From positions 1 to 64,000 of the forward strand of contig JAEUKI010000030.1 in the NCBI GenBank assembly GCA_016793325.1: a stretch of 64,000 nucleotides of DNA. Direction: 5' to 3'. Under the pieces are notes generated by a model. That model ran no database searches, was not told where the DNA came from, and worked only from the letters and a program-made list of their open reading frames with translations. Of this stretch, positions 17,755 to 26,989 are shown piece after piece (position 1 is the stretch's first letter; each line of letters opens with the position of its first letter). The position numbers and the translations under genes were made by a program. This stretch comes from Myxococcales bacterium (lineage in GTDB: Bacteria > Myxococcota_A > Polyangia > Polyangiales > Ga0077539).

Positions 17755-20700
17755 TCAGAGCTCGCTCTCGTCGCTGGTGGTCCACGCGAGGCGCGCGTTG
17801 GAGGGGCGCGAGTACACGAGCGACGGCGTCACGCGAAGCTCTTCTGCGAGGGGAAACCCGGCGCGATCGATCTCGTTGAGGTTGCGCTCGCACAGCTGCG
17901 ACCACTCGTTGAACCAACGCGCCTGCGTCGCGCGCTGGAGGCAGAGCTGGTAGCCCGTCTTGCCCTGCTGAACGAGGGGCTCGGTCTCTTGATCGAGTCG
18001 AACGCGCCACTCGAGTCGAAGCGTCTCGTAGGGTTCGCCAGGGCGGTTCCAATCCGGGGGAAACGGCGACTCGCGGATGATGGACGCGAAGCGAACGTAC
18101 ATGTCCGCGAGCCGCGCGGCCGCCGCGATCTGCCAGTGCGGAATGTTGCTGCGGATCACCGTTGAAAACATGGGCTCGGCCTCGCTGCGCAGCCGCGTGA
18201 CCTGCGTCTGCACGTACGGCCGCAAGACGCCGGTCGTCCACGCGTCGAACGCGCCTCGCGTGCTCGCCCCGCGAAACGTCGGAACCCGCGTTCGAATGAA
18301 CCGCTGGTACACGAGCTCGGCGAGCCCGAAGCGCGCCTCGGCCACTGCGTCCCTGGATTTCTCCAGCGCTTCAGAGAGCACGCTCTCGCTCTCGGACGCG
18401 AGCTGCTCGCGCACGCGGGACTCGCCGGGCGTGCGCGCGTTGTCGCTGGCCTCGCCCCACGCGAGGACGGCGGCGCGGAGGTAGCGTTGCGCGTTCGACT
18501 CGTCGCCGAGCGCCGAGTACGCGCGGCCGAGCGCGACGTGACCCTGGATCTGCTGGTCGAGCGTCCCCGCGCGGGCGTAGCGGTCGACCCAGCTCGTGTA
18601 GTGACGGACGACGTCGTTCCACGCGGAGCGAGAGCGCGTTCGGCGCTCGTCGGCAGAGAGCGTGCGGTCGTCGCCGACCCTGCGCGCGCGGTCTTGATAG
18701 AGCTGCCCCAGCGAGAAGAGCACCGTCGCCGCCTGGCGTCGATAGCGCTCGTCCTCGCCGAAGTACCTCGCGAACGCGCGTGCGTCCGCGAGCGCCTTGT
18801 CGTCGTCGCCGAGGCCCACGCGGAAGATCGTCGCTTGCCTCAGCGCGTCGGCCGACTGCTGCACCGCCTGCGCGTCCGCGCGGACCGCCGCGACTCGATT
18901 GTTGAACACATATTCAGCGTAGCGCTCGTACATGTCCGCGGCGCGGCCGAACACTTGGATCGCGTGGTAGTTGGCCCCGAGGCGATAGAGCGCCCGCTGC
19001 GCCCACGCCGAGCCTCCCGCGAGGTAGCGCTCGACGAGCACCTCGCGCACGCGCATCGACGAGCCGAGCCGATTGGCCGCGTCGAACATGAGGGCGGCGT
19101 TGTAGAGCATCTCGTCGGGCCGTAGATCTCCCCGCTCGCGGCACTCGGTCCGCTCGCGCAGGATCGCGAGCGTCGCCCGCGCGGACTCGAGAAAGCGCCG
19201 GCTGCGCCCGAGGGTCTCGGCCTTCTCGCGGGCGAGCTGGCAGCCCAACAAATCAACTCGATCGCAAAACGCTTGGTGCGACGCGCGTACGGCCGTCGAG
19301 CAGAGGCGCTCGCGCAGCGCGGGCAGGGCGCTCTCCATCGCGTCGAAGCAGCTCGGGCGCGCGGGGCTCGCGTGGCGCCCCAACGTCGCGAGGCTGTCGA
19401 GGTAGAGGTCCGCGCTGATCTCGCGGAGGTTCTCGGGGTCTTGCGCGGCCCGCGCAGGGTCGTCTGCAGAGGGAAGCGCGATCGCGCGAAACAGCGTCGC
19501 GGCGCGCTCGAACTGATTCGCGCTGTACGCGAGGTACGCCCGTCGGTACTGGATCGTGAGCAGCGACGCGCGCGGGTCCTCGCTGTCCTGGTTGGCGCTC
19601 GGCGTGGGCTGCGAGCGAAGCGCGGCGGACGCGAAGCACGCGTACCGCGTGAACGCGTCGTACATCGCGCGCTCGCCCGACGAAAACTCGCGCGTCGCGA
19701 ACCGATTTGGGGCCGGATCACTCGACGACCCGCTGCGGTTGGACTCGATGCGCGCGCGGGCGGCCGCGGCGCTCGCGCCTCCGTCGCGAGAGAGCTGGTC
19801 GTTGTAGCAGAGCACTGCTTTGTACGCGGCGTCCTCGGTGAACGCGCCCCGCGGGTCGAGCGAGACGACGCGATCGAAGGCCGGTCCGCACGCGGCGAAA
19901 TCTCCCTGCGAACGCAGGATCTCGGCGCGGTAGTACGCCACGCGATAGCGCGTCGGCCAGTCGCGCTGGTCGTACTCGGGAAAGGTCACTTGATCGAGGT
20001 CGCTGAACTTCTCGAGGAGCAAGTCGTAGAGCGCGGCGACGCGGGACATCGTGCGCGGGTCGCGGGTGCCGCGGGTCTGCGGCGTTCCGTCGGCGGATTG
20101 GCCGAGGGCCTCGAGGTGCCAGTGCGAGGCCACGTCGTAGATCACCCGCGCCGCGCTGTCGCGACACGAGGACTGCGCGGCGGCGACGCGACGGGACGAG
20201 GGCGCGCGGTACTGGTCGTACACGTCGACGAGCCGCTGGAGCTCGCGCGTGATGTCCTCACGACGGTTCATCGCGACGTACGCCGCGGCGACGTGCGCTT
20301 GCCACTGGCAGAAGCGATCGGACTCCGCGCGCTGCGACATGAGCTCGTGAAACACCGCGATGGCGTTGGGCCACTGGCCGTTGTCTCGATAGAGCTCGCC
20401 GAGCTTCTCGAGCATCGCGACGGCGCCCTCTTCGTCCGCGGCGTACCTGCGAAACGTCGCGAACGCCTGCGCGCTGTTGAGCGGTCGAGCGCTCCCGTAC
20501 ACCGCGCCGTACGCGGTCACGAGCTCTTGCCGCGCGCTGCGCAAGAGCGCTCCCGCGCTCGGTGACGTGGCTTGTTGCGCGCGCGCGTACTCGATCGTCT
20601 CGTAGAAGCGCGCGAGCGACGCGTCGAAGCGACGGCGGTTGAACTCGGCCCACGCGAGCTTGTACATCGCGTACCCGCGCAGCGTGTTGGACGGGTCCGT

Positions 20701-21573
20701 CACGGCGATCACGCGCTCGTAGAACGGAACGGCGGAGTCCATGTCCGCCTGCTCGAAGTAGAACTCGGCGAACGCCAAGTACGCGTTGGGTACGTAGACC
20801 GACTGCGGGCAACGCTGGAGCAGCTGTTGGTACACCTGCCGCGCGCGGTCCACGTTTCCGAGCTCCTGCAGCGTGAACGCCAGCGTGTAGAGCGCGTTGT
20901 CGATCCGCGCGTCCGAGGCGTGCTGCGAGGCGAACATCTCGAGCACGCGCGTGAGCTGCTCTCGCATCGTGCGCGCTTCTGCGAGCAGCGCGCGCTGCTG
21001 CTGTTCGAGCGAGGCCGTTCGCTCGCGCTCGCCGCGTTGGCGCGCGACGAAGATCGTCTGGTCGAGCTGGCGCGCGTTGGTGTTGGCGTCCGTCGCGAGG
21101 TCTTGCAGCGTCTCGGCGAGGCGCAGCGTCGTCGGCGCGTGCTGCGGACTCGAGATCGGCATCGACCGCAGGAGCTGCACGAGGAGCTGAAGCTCTCTCC
21201 GCGCGATCTGCGTGCTCTGCATCGACGCGCGCTGACGCAGGATCCACCGAGGATCGATCGCGGGCGTCGACGGCGTCGGCGTCGGGCGCTGCGGGTTGTT
21301 GCGAATGGGTTGAACGGGCGGCGGGGTCGCAGGGCGCGCGGTGGTCGCCATCGTTCCCGTCGGGCACGCGAGCGCTTGCTGCGTGGCCGACTCGGCGATG
21401 CACCGCTCGCCGGGCGGCGGAATGGGCGCGGGCCTCGTCGCCCCCGTGGCGGGCGCTGTTGTTGCCGCAGCGAGCGTCGCGCTCGAACGCTGCGCGAAGG
21501 ACACCGATGCGTGCGACTGCAGCGTGATCGCGACCGTCAACGCTGCCAACCCCGAGCGATGCAACCGAGCCAT
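17755..21573 (-). CDS. Very large exported TPR-repeat protein
   Basis: ATG 21573 (MARLHRSGLAALTVAITLQSHASVSFAQ) starts a clear Sec signal peptide, has GGTGGAGC just upstream, and gives 1272 residues. After a Pro/Thr-rich linker (to about residue 110) nearly the whole chain is helical, with many degenerate tetratricopeptide units. Examples are LYTLAFTLQELGNVDRARQVYQQLLQRCP, AYLAFAEFYFEQADMDSAVPFYERVI, YKLAWAEFNRRRFDASLARFYETI, and FSLGQLYQDRAR. Such proteins act as periplasmic or outer-membrane scaffolds; in myxobacteria similar giants belong to motility or envelope complexes, but no specific homologue is claimed. Cys residues are frequent in the middle part. An AT-rich upstream region probably holds its promoter. 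Confidence 0.82.
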   Translation of the reverse strand: MARLHRSGLAALTVAITLQSHASVSFAQRSSATLAAATTAPATGATRPAPIPPPGERCIAESATQQALACPTGTMATTARPATPPPVQPIRNNPQRPTPTPSTPAIDPRWILRQRASMQSTQIARRELQLLVQLLRSMPISSPQHAPTTLRLAETLQDLATDANTNARQLDQTIFVARQRGERERTASLEQQQRALLAEARTMREQLTRVLEMFASQHASDARIDNALYTLAFTLQELGNVDRARQVYQQLLQRCPQSVYVPNAYLAFAEFYFEQADMDSAVPFYERVIAVTDPSNTLRGYAMYKLAWAEFNRRRFDASLARFYETIEYARAQQATSPSAGALLRSARQELVTAYGAVYGSARPLNSAQAFATFRRYAADEEGAVAMLEKLGELYRDNGQWPNAIAVFHELMSQRAESDRFCQWQAHVAAAYVAMNRREDITRELQRLVDVYDQYRAPSSRRVAAAQSSCRDSAARVIYDVASHWHLEALGQSADGTPQTRGTRDPRTMSRVAALYDLLLEKFSDLDQVTFPEYDQRDWPTRYRVAYYRAEILRSQGDFAACGPAFDRVVSLDPRGAFTEDAAYKAVLCYNDQLSRDGGASAAAARARIESNRSGSSSDPAPNRFATREFSSGERAMYDAFTRYACFASAALRSQPTPSANQDSEDPRASLLTIQYRRAYLAYSANQFERAATLFRAIALPSADDPARAAQDPENLREISADLYLDSLATLGRHASPARPSCFDAMESALPALRERLCSTAVRASHQAFCDRVDLLGCQLAREKAETLGRSRRFLESARATLAILRERTECRERGDLRPDEMLYNAALMFDAANRLGSSMRVREVLVERYLAGGSAWAQRALYRLGANYHAIQVFGRAADMYERYAEYVFNNRVAAVRADAQAVQQSADALRQATIFRVGLGDDDKALADARAFARYFGEDERYRRQAATVLFSLGQLYQDRARRVGDDRTLSADERRTRSRSAWNDVVRHYTSWVDRYARAGTLDQQIQGHVALGRAYSALGDESNAQRYLRAAVLAWGEASDNARTPGESRVREQLASESESVLSEALEKSRDAVAEARFGLAELVYQRFIRTRVPTFRGASTRGAFDAWTTGVLRPYVQTQVTRLRSEAEPMFSTVIRSNIPHWQIAAAARLADMYVRFASIIRESPFPPDWNRPGEPYETLRLEWRVRLDQETEPLVQQGKTGYQLCLQRATQARWFNEWSQLCERNLNEIDRAGFPLAEELRVTPSLVYSRPSNARLAWTTSDESEL

Positions 21574-21647
21574 GCTCCACCAACTTCCTGCGGTGTGACT
21601 AAAAACTTCCGCCGCAGAAAGAATGCACACCCCGATTCGTTCCGTGT

Positions 21648-21668
21648 AAATGAAATTATTCATTTATA
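21648..21668 (-). promoter_or_regulatory. AT-rich palindrome upstream of the TPR gene
   Basis: AAATGAA-ATTA-TTCATTT is a perfect 7-bp inverted repeat (21648-21665) overlapping a TATAAA hexamer on the minus strand (21668-21663). It lies about 75-95 bases before the TPR gene. This is among the most AT-rich stretches of the left half, so a promoter with an overlapping operator is likely. No convincing -35 box at proper spacing was found. Confidence 0.4.
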
Positions 21669-21732
21669 GCGTAATTGCTTGACATGCCAGGACAAACCCA
21701 GGCGCACCTACACGGGCGCCACCCGAGGGGCA

Positions 21733-23754
21733 CTACGCGGGCGCGAGCAGGTAGCGATCGAGCCACGAGAGCAGCTCGCCGTACCAGTGAACGCTGTTCG
21801 CGCGCTGCAGGATCCAGTGGTTCTCGTTGGGGTACACGACGAGCCTCGCGGCGACGCCTCGCGCCTTGAGCGCGCCGTACAGCTCGAGCCCCTGCGCGTA
21901 CGGAACGCGATAGTCCATCGCCCCGTGCACGACGAGGACCGGCGTGTCGACGTTGCGGATCGCGCGCATGGGGTCGTAGCGATCGAAGCGCCGCTGCGCG
22001 TCGGGGTCGTCCCAGGGCCAGCAGCCCATCTCGATGTTCCACGCGACGGCGAAGTCCGAGCCGAGCATGGCGGTGAAGTCGGTCACCGCGGCGTGAGCGA
22101 TCGCGCAGCGGAAGCGATCGGTCTGCGTCACGAGCCACGACGCGAGGTAGCCGCCGAAGCTCCCGCCCGCGATCGCGACGCGCTCGCGCCCCGAGCTCGC
22201 GTCGAAGAGCCCTTCGCGCGCGAGCGCGTCGGTCGCGAGCAAGACGTCCTGCGCGGGACGGTCACCCCACTCGCCGAGGATCGACTTGGAAAACGCCTCG
22301 CCAAACGACGCTGATCCGTGAAAGTTCACCATCGCGACGGCGTGCCCGCGGGCGGCGAAGACCTGCGCGTTCCAACGCCACGTCCACTGATCGCCGAGGT
22401 AGCCGAAGGGTCCCCCGTGGATCAAGTGAACGAGCGTCCGCGGACGAGCCTCGGTGACCGCGCTCGGAGGAGGCTCGAGCACCCACGCCTGCACGGGATC
22501 TCCGTCCGCGCCCGCGAACGTGCGCTCTCGCGCTGCGCCGAGCTCGAACTGCGCGAGGGATTCATCGTTGAAGCGCGAGAGGCGCTCGAGCGCGAAGTGC
22601 GGCGCGGGCAGCACAGCGATCTCCGGCGGAGCGTCGAGCGAATCCCACGAGCACCAAAGCGCGCCGTCGTCCGTCGGCCGCACGCCGTGAACGCTCCCGC
22701 GCGGCAGCGGGTGCAGCGCGATCGAGTTGTCGTCGAGCGAGAGCGAGAACGCGACGGTGCGGCCGCGGACGGCGGCGCTTCCGACGAGCATGTCTTCGCT
22801 AGCGAACTCCCACTCGTCTGCGTCGTACTCGAAGTCCGGCGCGAGCGTCTGCTCGGACCCGTCCACGAGCGACCGACGGCGCAGCTCGAGGTGCGAGCAG
22901 AACGCGACGTCGCGCTTGGCGCCGTACACGATCGAGCGCCCGTCCGGCGCGTACCTCGGTCGCAGGTCGTCGCCCACGTGGTCCGCGGTCAAGCACTCGA
23001 TCGCGCCGTCCGCGAAGCGAACGCGATAGATCGCGAAGCGAACGCGCTGGTGCTGCGCGCGATGGACGTACGCCGAGAAGACCGCCTCGGTCCCGTCGGG
23101 GCTCACGTCGTACGCGCCGCCTTCGCCCATCAAATCAAACCACGCTTCGAGCGAAGGCGTCCTGTCGCGCACCGCGCCGGTCGCGACGGTGACCTCGAAC
23201 AAGTGCGGGACCTCTCGATCCGTGAGCCAGCGATCCCACAGACGAAACACGCGCTCTTCGGTCGCGTACGCCTTGGCGCTCGTCGCCGCGCGCTCGCGCG
23301 TCGCGCGAAGCCTCTCGCGGGTTGCTTCGAGCGTCGGAGCCTCGGCGTACACCGGCGCGAGCACAGCGATGCGCTCTCCGTCCGCGAACCATCGCGGGTC
23401 GGACACCCCGAGCGGAAAGTCTCCGATCACCCGCGCTTCACCGCCGCGATCGAGGGGCATCACGTGCAGCTGCGCCGCGCGCTCGGCGGGCGCTCCGAGC
23501 GGCTTTCGCACGAACGCGAGCGACCGGCCGTCCCGCGAGATCGCGGGCTCGACGCTGCTCGCCCCCTCGGCCGTGATCGCCGTCGCTTCACCCGGTCGAG
23601 CGCGGTCGACGCGATAGAGCACCGAAGTGTTCTGCTGCGTGAGGGGGTCCGTACTGCGCACCGAGGTCACGCAACACGAGCCGTCGCGCGCGACCGCGGG
23701 CGGAGAGACGCGTCGGAGACTCCAGAGGGCTTCGGCGGTGAACAGCGCGGGCAT
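21733..23754 (-). CDS. S9 family prolyl oligopeptidase-type serine peptidase
   Basis: This 673-residue protein is cytosolic, with no signal peptide seen. Residues 1 to about 410 are a WD40/TolB-like beta-propeller that gates the active site (SRDGRSLAF, SPDGTEAVF, APDGRSIVYG). The rest is an alpha/beta hydrolase domain: HLIHGGPFGYLGDQWTWRWN oxyanion region, nucleophile Ser532 in AGGSFGGY, Asp614 in HGAMDYRVP, and His646 in NENHW. This is the acylaminoacyl-peptidase/dipeptidyl-peptidase branch, which cleaves short peptides. Start ATG 23754 is chosen because longer frames overlap the divergent gene. It reads in the same direction as the TPR gene, 159 bases upstream of it. Confidence 0.9.
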   Translation of the reverse strand: MPALFTAEALWSLRRVSPPAVARDGSCCVTSVRSTDPLTQQNTSVLYRVDRARPGEATAITAEGASSVEPAISRDGRSLAFVRKPLGAPAERAAQLHVMPLDRGGEARVIGDFPLGVSDPRWFADGERIAVLAPVYAEAPTLEATRERLRATRERAATSAKAYATEERVFRLWDRWLTDREVPHLFEVTVATGAVRDRTPSLEAWFDLMGEGGAYDVSPDGTEAVFSAYVHRAQHQRVRFAIYRVRFADGAIECLTADHVGDDLRPRYAPDGRSIVYGAKRDVAFCSHLELRRRSLVDGSEQTLAPDFEYDADEWEFASEDMLVGSAAVRGRTVAFSLSLDDNSIALHPLPRGSVHGVRPTDDGALWCSWDSLDAPPEIAVLPAPHFALERLSRFNDESLAQFELGAARERTFAGADGDPVQAWVLEPPPSAVTEARPRTLVHLIHGGPFGYLGDQWTWRWNAQVFAARGHAVAMVNFHGSASFGEAFSKSILGEWGDRPAQDVLLATDALAREGLFDASSGRERVAIAGGSFGGYLASWLVTQTDRFRCAIAHAAVTDFTAMLGSDFAVAWNIEMGCWPWDDPDAQRRFDRYDPMRAIRNVDTPVLVVHGAMDYRVPYAQGLELYGALKARGVAARLVVYPNENHWILQRANSVHWYGELLSWLDRYLLAPA

Positions 23755-23971
23755 CGACGAGGCGAAGAGTATGCGAGCGTCCTCGAGGCTGCGCGAGTTG
23801 CGCAGCGCGAAGAAAGCCCGTGAAAGGAGCGATTTCCGCGTACAATCACACAATCGGGAGATCTCACAACAGCGACGCCTTCCGTTGGCGACACGCGGAC
23901 TGCGATTCTTGTGATATTTCCCAGGAGCGAACTCTCTGCGTGTCTTCTTCCAACGGGGCGTCGCGATCTCT

Positions 23972-25033
23972 ATGAGAACTGTCTCGTGTCCCAACTGTGG
24001 GGCCACCGCTGCGCTGTCGATCGAGTCCGTGGACGCGCACACGTGCGTCGCGTGCAAGCAGAGCTTCGCGCTCTCGCCCGAGATGCAGCGCTCGCTCGCG
24101 GACGGACGCGCGGCGCTCGCGCGCGCAGCGGAGGCCGATCGGCAGCTCGACGAGCGCGAGCGAAAGAGCGTCGCGGACGCGGGGGTCGCCAATCGATGGA
24201 CGGGAGCGTGGATCGCGGCGACGCTGGTTCCGCCGGCGTTGTTGGGGCTCGGCTGGGGCGCGCTCACGTTGGGGCAAGAGCGCCCGTCGTGGTCGCTGTT
24301 CGTGTTCGGGCTGATTCCGATCGCGTTCTCGGGAGCGCTCGTCGTCGCGGCGCGGGGCGCGATGGCGCGCGCGAGGTACGCGCTGCTCGAGGCGTGCGCC
24401 GCGGATCTGCCCGCGGGTCCCTCGCAGCCTGCGTGTTGCTATGTGTGCGGAGCGTCGATCGCCGCGTCGACCGAGCCCGTCGCGCGTTGTCGCTACTGCC
24501 GCGCAGACAACGTCGTCGATCCCGCGATCGTGGCCAAGGCGCACGCGCATCGCGACAGGGCCCGCGTCGAGAGCGCCGAGGTGATCGCCGCGCGACTGAG
24601 GACGCTCCGCGAAGAAGCCAAGCGACGAGCGACGTACGCGACGGGGGCGGTCGTCGCGGGCCCCGTGTTGGCGCTCGTCGCGATGATGGCCACGAGCGCG
24701 GCGCTGTCGTCGCGGCGCGTGGGGCTTCACGGCGAACAGTTTGCCGTCGTGCAAGGCGAGCACGGCGCGTGTATCGCGAAGGTCACGCAGTACTCGGGGC
24801 GCGTGCGACTCTCGTACGGGGCGCTGCGAACCAGGGCTCCCGAAGACCGGCCGAGCGCGAGCGGGCTCGCGTTGCAACCGGCGAGCGCGTGGGTCGGTCG
24901 GTCCGTGCGCGTCGGGGCGAGCGCGAGGACCGTGACCATCCGCGCCGCGTTCGGAACGATGAACGGCAGCGACTACGTCGAGCTCGACGACGGGACCGAG
25001 AGCGACCTCGCGGGGTTGTGTCTGGTCGAGTGA
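23972..25033 (+). CDS. Zinc-ribbon membrane protein of unknown function
   Basis: This 353-residue protein has two zinc-ribbon-like knuckle pairs: Cys6/Cys9 with Cys25/Cys28 at the N-terminus, and Cys156/Cys159 with Cys173/Cys176 after the second membrane segment. Hydrophobic segments at about 81-100, 107-127 and 222-244 make it an integral membrane protein. The C-terminal 100 residues look like a small beta domain (VRVGASARTVTIRAAF). No family name is recognised. Zinc-ribbon plus TM proteins of this kind are common in myxobacteria and may sense envelope state, but that is a guess. It is 14 bases upstream of the long acyl-CoA dehydrogenase gene on the same strand, so the two may share a transcript. 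Confidence 0.7.
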   Translation: MRTVSCPNCGATAALSIESVDAHTCVACKQSFALSPEMQRSLADGRAALARAAEADRQLDERERKSVADAGVANRWTGAWIAATLVPPALLGLGWGALTLGQERPSWSLFVFGLIPIAFSGALVVAARGAMARARYALLEACAADLPAGPSQPACCYVCGASIAASTEPVARCRYCRADNVVDPAIVAKAHAHRDRARVESAEVIAARLRTLREEAKRRATYATGAVVAGPVLALVAMMATSAALSSRRVGLHGEQFAVVQGEHGACIAKVTQYSGRVRLSYGALRTRAPEDRPSASGLALQPASAWVGRSVRVGASARTVTIRAAFGTMNGSDYVELDDGTESDLAGLCLVE

Positions 25034-25046
25034 GCGTGTTCTTCGG

Positions 25047-26843
25047 TTGACCGAGGTGCGCAGTGGTCCATCATCCGTGGCCACCGTGCAAACCTACCGC
25101 GCTCCACTCGATGATTTTCGGTTCATTCTGGAAGTGCTCGGCTACGACGCGATCCACGCGCTCCCGGGCTACGAGGACTACGACCTCGAGACTGTGCTCT
25201 CGCTGCTCTCGCAAGCGGACACGTTCTGTCGAGAGGTCGCGCTGCCGCTCAACCGCGTCGGTGACAAGCACGGCGTGAAGTACGACCCGGCGACGGCGTC
25301 GGTCACGTCGCCCCCTGGGTTTCCTGAGCTCTTTCGCAAGTACGTCGAGGCGGGGTTGCTCTCGCTCGGGCACCCGACGGAGTTCGGCGGCGGCGGCGCT
25401 CCGCACGCGGTCGCGCTGTTCATCAACGAGATGATCACCGCGACGAACAAGAGCTTCTCGATGTGTCCGGGGCTCACGCAGGGGCTCATCGAAGCGATCA
25501 CGCACCACGGGACAGACGACCAACGCGCGAGGTATCTCCCGAAGCTCATCGCTGGCGAGTGGACCGGCACGATGTGCCTCACCGAACCCCAGTGTGGAAC
25601 GGACCTCGGGCTGCTCACGACCAAGGCCGTTCCCGAGGGTGATCGCTATCGCCTCACGGGGACGAAGATCTGGATCACGTTCGGCGAGCACGATTACTGC
25701 GACAACATCGTGCACCTAGTGCTGGCGCGCCTCCCCGACGCGCCCGCGGGCATCAAGGGCATCTCGGTCTTCATCGTTCCGAAGGTGCTCGAAGACGGGA
25801 CGCGCAACGGGATCACCTGCGCGGGCCTCGAGCACAAGATGGGCATCCACGCGTCGCCCACGTGCGTGATGAGCCTCGAAGGCGCGCTCGGCGAGCTCGT
25901 CGGCGAGCCCCACAAGGGCATGAAAGCGATGTTCACCATGATGAACGTCGCCCGGTTGAACGTCGGCCTCGAGGGCGTCGCGCTCGGCGAAATCGCCTAC
26001 CAAACCGCGGTCGCGTTCGCCAAGGACCGCAGGCAAGGCCGCGCGATGGACCCCGAGAAGCGCGAGCGCGGCGCAGCGGCAGACAACATCCTCGTGCACC
26101 CCGACGTGCGACGCATGCTCCTCGAAGTGCGCAGCACCAACGAAGCGATGCGCTCGCTCGCGGTGTTCACGGCGCTCGAGATCGACCGCGCGGCGAAGGC
26201 CACGGACCCCGCCGAGCGAGAGCGCGGCGCGGACCTCGCGGCGCTGCTCACGCCCGTGGTGAAGAGCTTCTGCACCGAGCGCGGCTTTCAGAACACCAGC
26301 GAGTGCATGCAGGTCCTCGGAGGCTCGGGCTTCACCGCGGATTGGTCCATCGAGCAGTACCTCCGCGATCTCCGCATCGCGATGATCTACGAGGGGACCA
26401 ACCACATCCAAGCGCTCGACCTCGTGGGCCGAAAGCTCCCTGCGGACAACGGTCGTTCGTACAAGACCTTCGCGGGGCTCGTGCGCGAAGCGATCGATCG
26501 CAACGCGGGCAACGCCGCGATCGCGGACCTCGTGACCGCGCTTCGCGAGTCGTTTTCGACGCTGAATCAGCTGACCGAATGGCTCGGCTCGCGCGAGGTC
26601 GACGGCGAAGTGGTCGGCGCCGTGTCCTCTGCGTACCTCAACGTGTTCGGGCTCACGGCGCTCTGCCACCAGTGGGTGCTCCAAGCCGAAGTGGCGTCCA
26701 AGCGCGAAGGAAAGTTCTTCGAGACGAAGCTGAAGAACGCGAGGTACTTCGCGCACCATGTGCTCCCGCGGGTGGACTCGCTCGCGAAGGTCGTGCGCGC
26801 GGGCAAGCGGCACATCATGGCGTTCGAGGCGGACGAGTTCTGA
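25047..26843 (+). CDS. Acyl-CoA dehydrogenase with C-terminal extension (DmdC-like)
   Basis: At up to 598 residues this is about 200 longer than ordinary acyl-CoA dehydrogenases. It has the N-terminal 'YRAPLDDFRFILEVLGY' segment and C-terminal domain of the branch containing 3-(methylthio)propionyl-CoA dehydrogenase DmdC. Core motifs are GTMCLTEPQCGTDLG, KIWITFGEHDY, FQNTSECMQVLGGSGFTADWSIEQYLRDLRIAMIYEGTNHIQ (catalytic Glu in YEG), and a final KRHIMAFEADEF. The start is uncertain: TTG 25047, GTG 25056 or GTG 25077 are all possible and none has a good ribosome site. The actual substrate is unknown. The last 36 coding bases are repeated 22.9 kb downstream. Confidence 0.9.
   Translation: MTEVRSGPSSVATVQTYRAPLDDFRFILEVLGYDAIHALPGYEDYDLETVLSLLSQADTFCREVALPLNRVGDKHGVKYDPATASVTSPPGFPELFRKYVEAGLLSLGHPTEFGGGGAPHAVALFINEMITATNKSFSMCPGLTQGLIEAITHHGTDDQRARYLPKLIAGEWTGTMCLTEPQCGTDLGLLTTKAVPEGDRYRLTGTKIWITFGEHDYCDNIVHLVLARLPDAPAGIKGISVFIVPKVLEDGTRNGITCAGLEHKMGIHASPTCVMSLEGALGELVGEPHKGMKAMFTMMNVARLNVGLEGVALGEIAYQTAVAFAKDRRQGRAMDPEKRERGAAADNILVHPDVRRMLLEVRSTNEAMRSLAVFTALEIDRAAKATDPAERERGADLAALLTPVVKSFCTERGFQNTSECMQVLGGSGFTADWSIEQYLRDLRIAMIYEGTNHIQALDLVGRKLPADNGRSYKTFAGLVREAIDRNAGNAAIADLVTALRESFSTLNQLTEWLGSREVDGEVVGAVSSAYLNVFGLTALCHQWVLQAEVASKREGKFFETKLKNARYFAHHVLPRVDSLAKVVRAGKRHIMAFEADEF
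26805..26840 (+). repeat. Left copy of a gene-end direct repeat (att-like)
   Basis: These last 36 coding bases of the long acyl-CoA dehydrogenase (encoding KRHIMAFEADEF) match 49688-49723 at 32 of 36 positions in the same orientation. The segment between the copies carries the repeat elements and the defence operon. An intact gene end on one side and a relic on the other is what insertion at a gene 3' end produces, although no integrase is visible. Confidence 0.5.
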
Positions 26844-26868
26844 GCGGTCAGAGGCAGAGGGGGCGGTG

Positions 26869-26908
26869 GGGAGGCGTCGCAAGTCTCCAGCGGATCGTGC
26901 GGTGGAGT
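26869..26908 (+). repeat. Fragment of the dispersed repeat family
   Basis: The segment GAGGCGTCGCAAGTCTCCAG and its flanks match the reverse complement of about 29990-30028 with only a few differences. This places a broken copy of the repeat-element interior 26 bases after the acyl-CoA dehydrogenase stop codon, in an otherwise empty 146-base gap. Confidence 0.5.
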
Positions 26909-26989
26909 CTCGTCAGCCCCCGAGCCGTGGCTTTCGGTCGGCGCAGCGGTCCACGCGGGCGTCGCGCGGACACAGAGCGCCGCCATCGT

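Noticed and set aside
21679..21684. Consensus TTGACA on the plus strand as a -35 box
   Set aside because: No plus-strand gene lies downstream for more than 2 kb, and no matching -10 follows.
21670..21693. Sigma-54 (-24/-12) promoter for the TPR gene (TGGCATG...GCAA)
   Set aside because: The spacing between the GG and GC elements is 8 rather than 10 bases and the TTGC element is absent.
23755..24267. 171-residue N-terminal extension of the S9 peptidase
   Set aside because: It lies antisense to the zinc-ribbon gene and does not resemble any S9 N-terminus.
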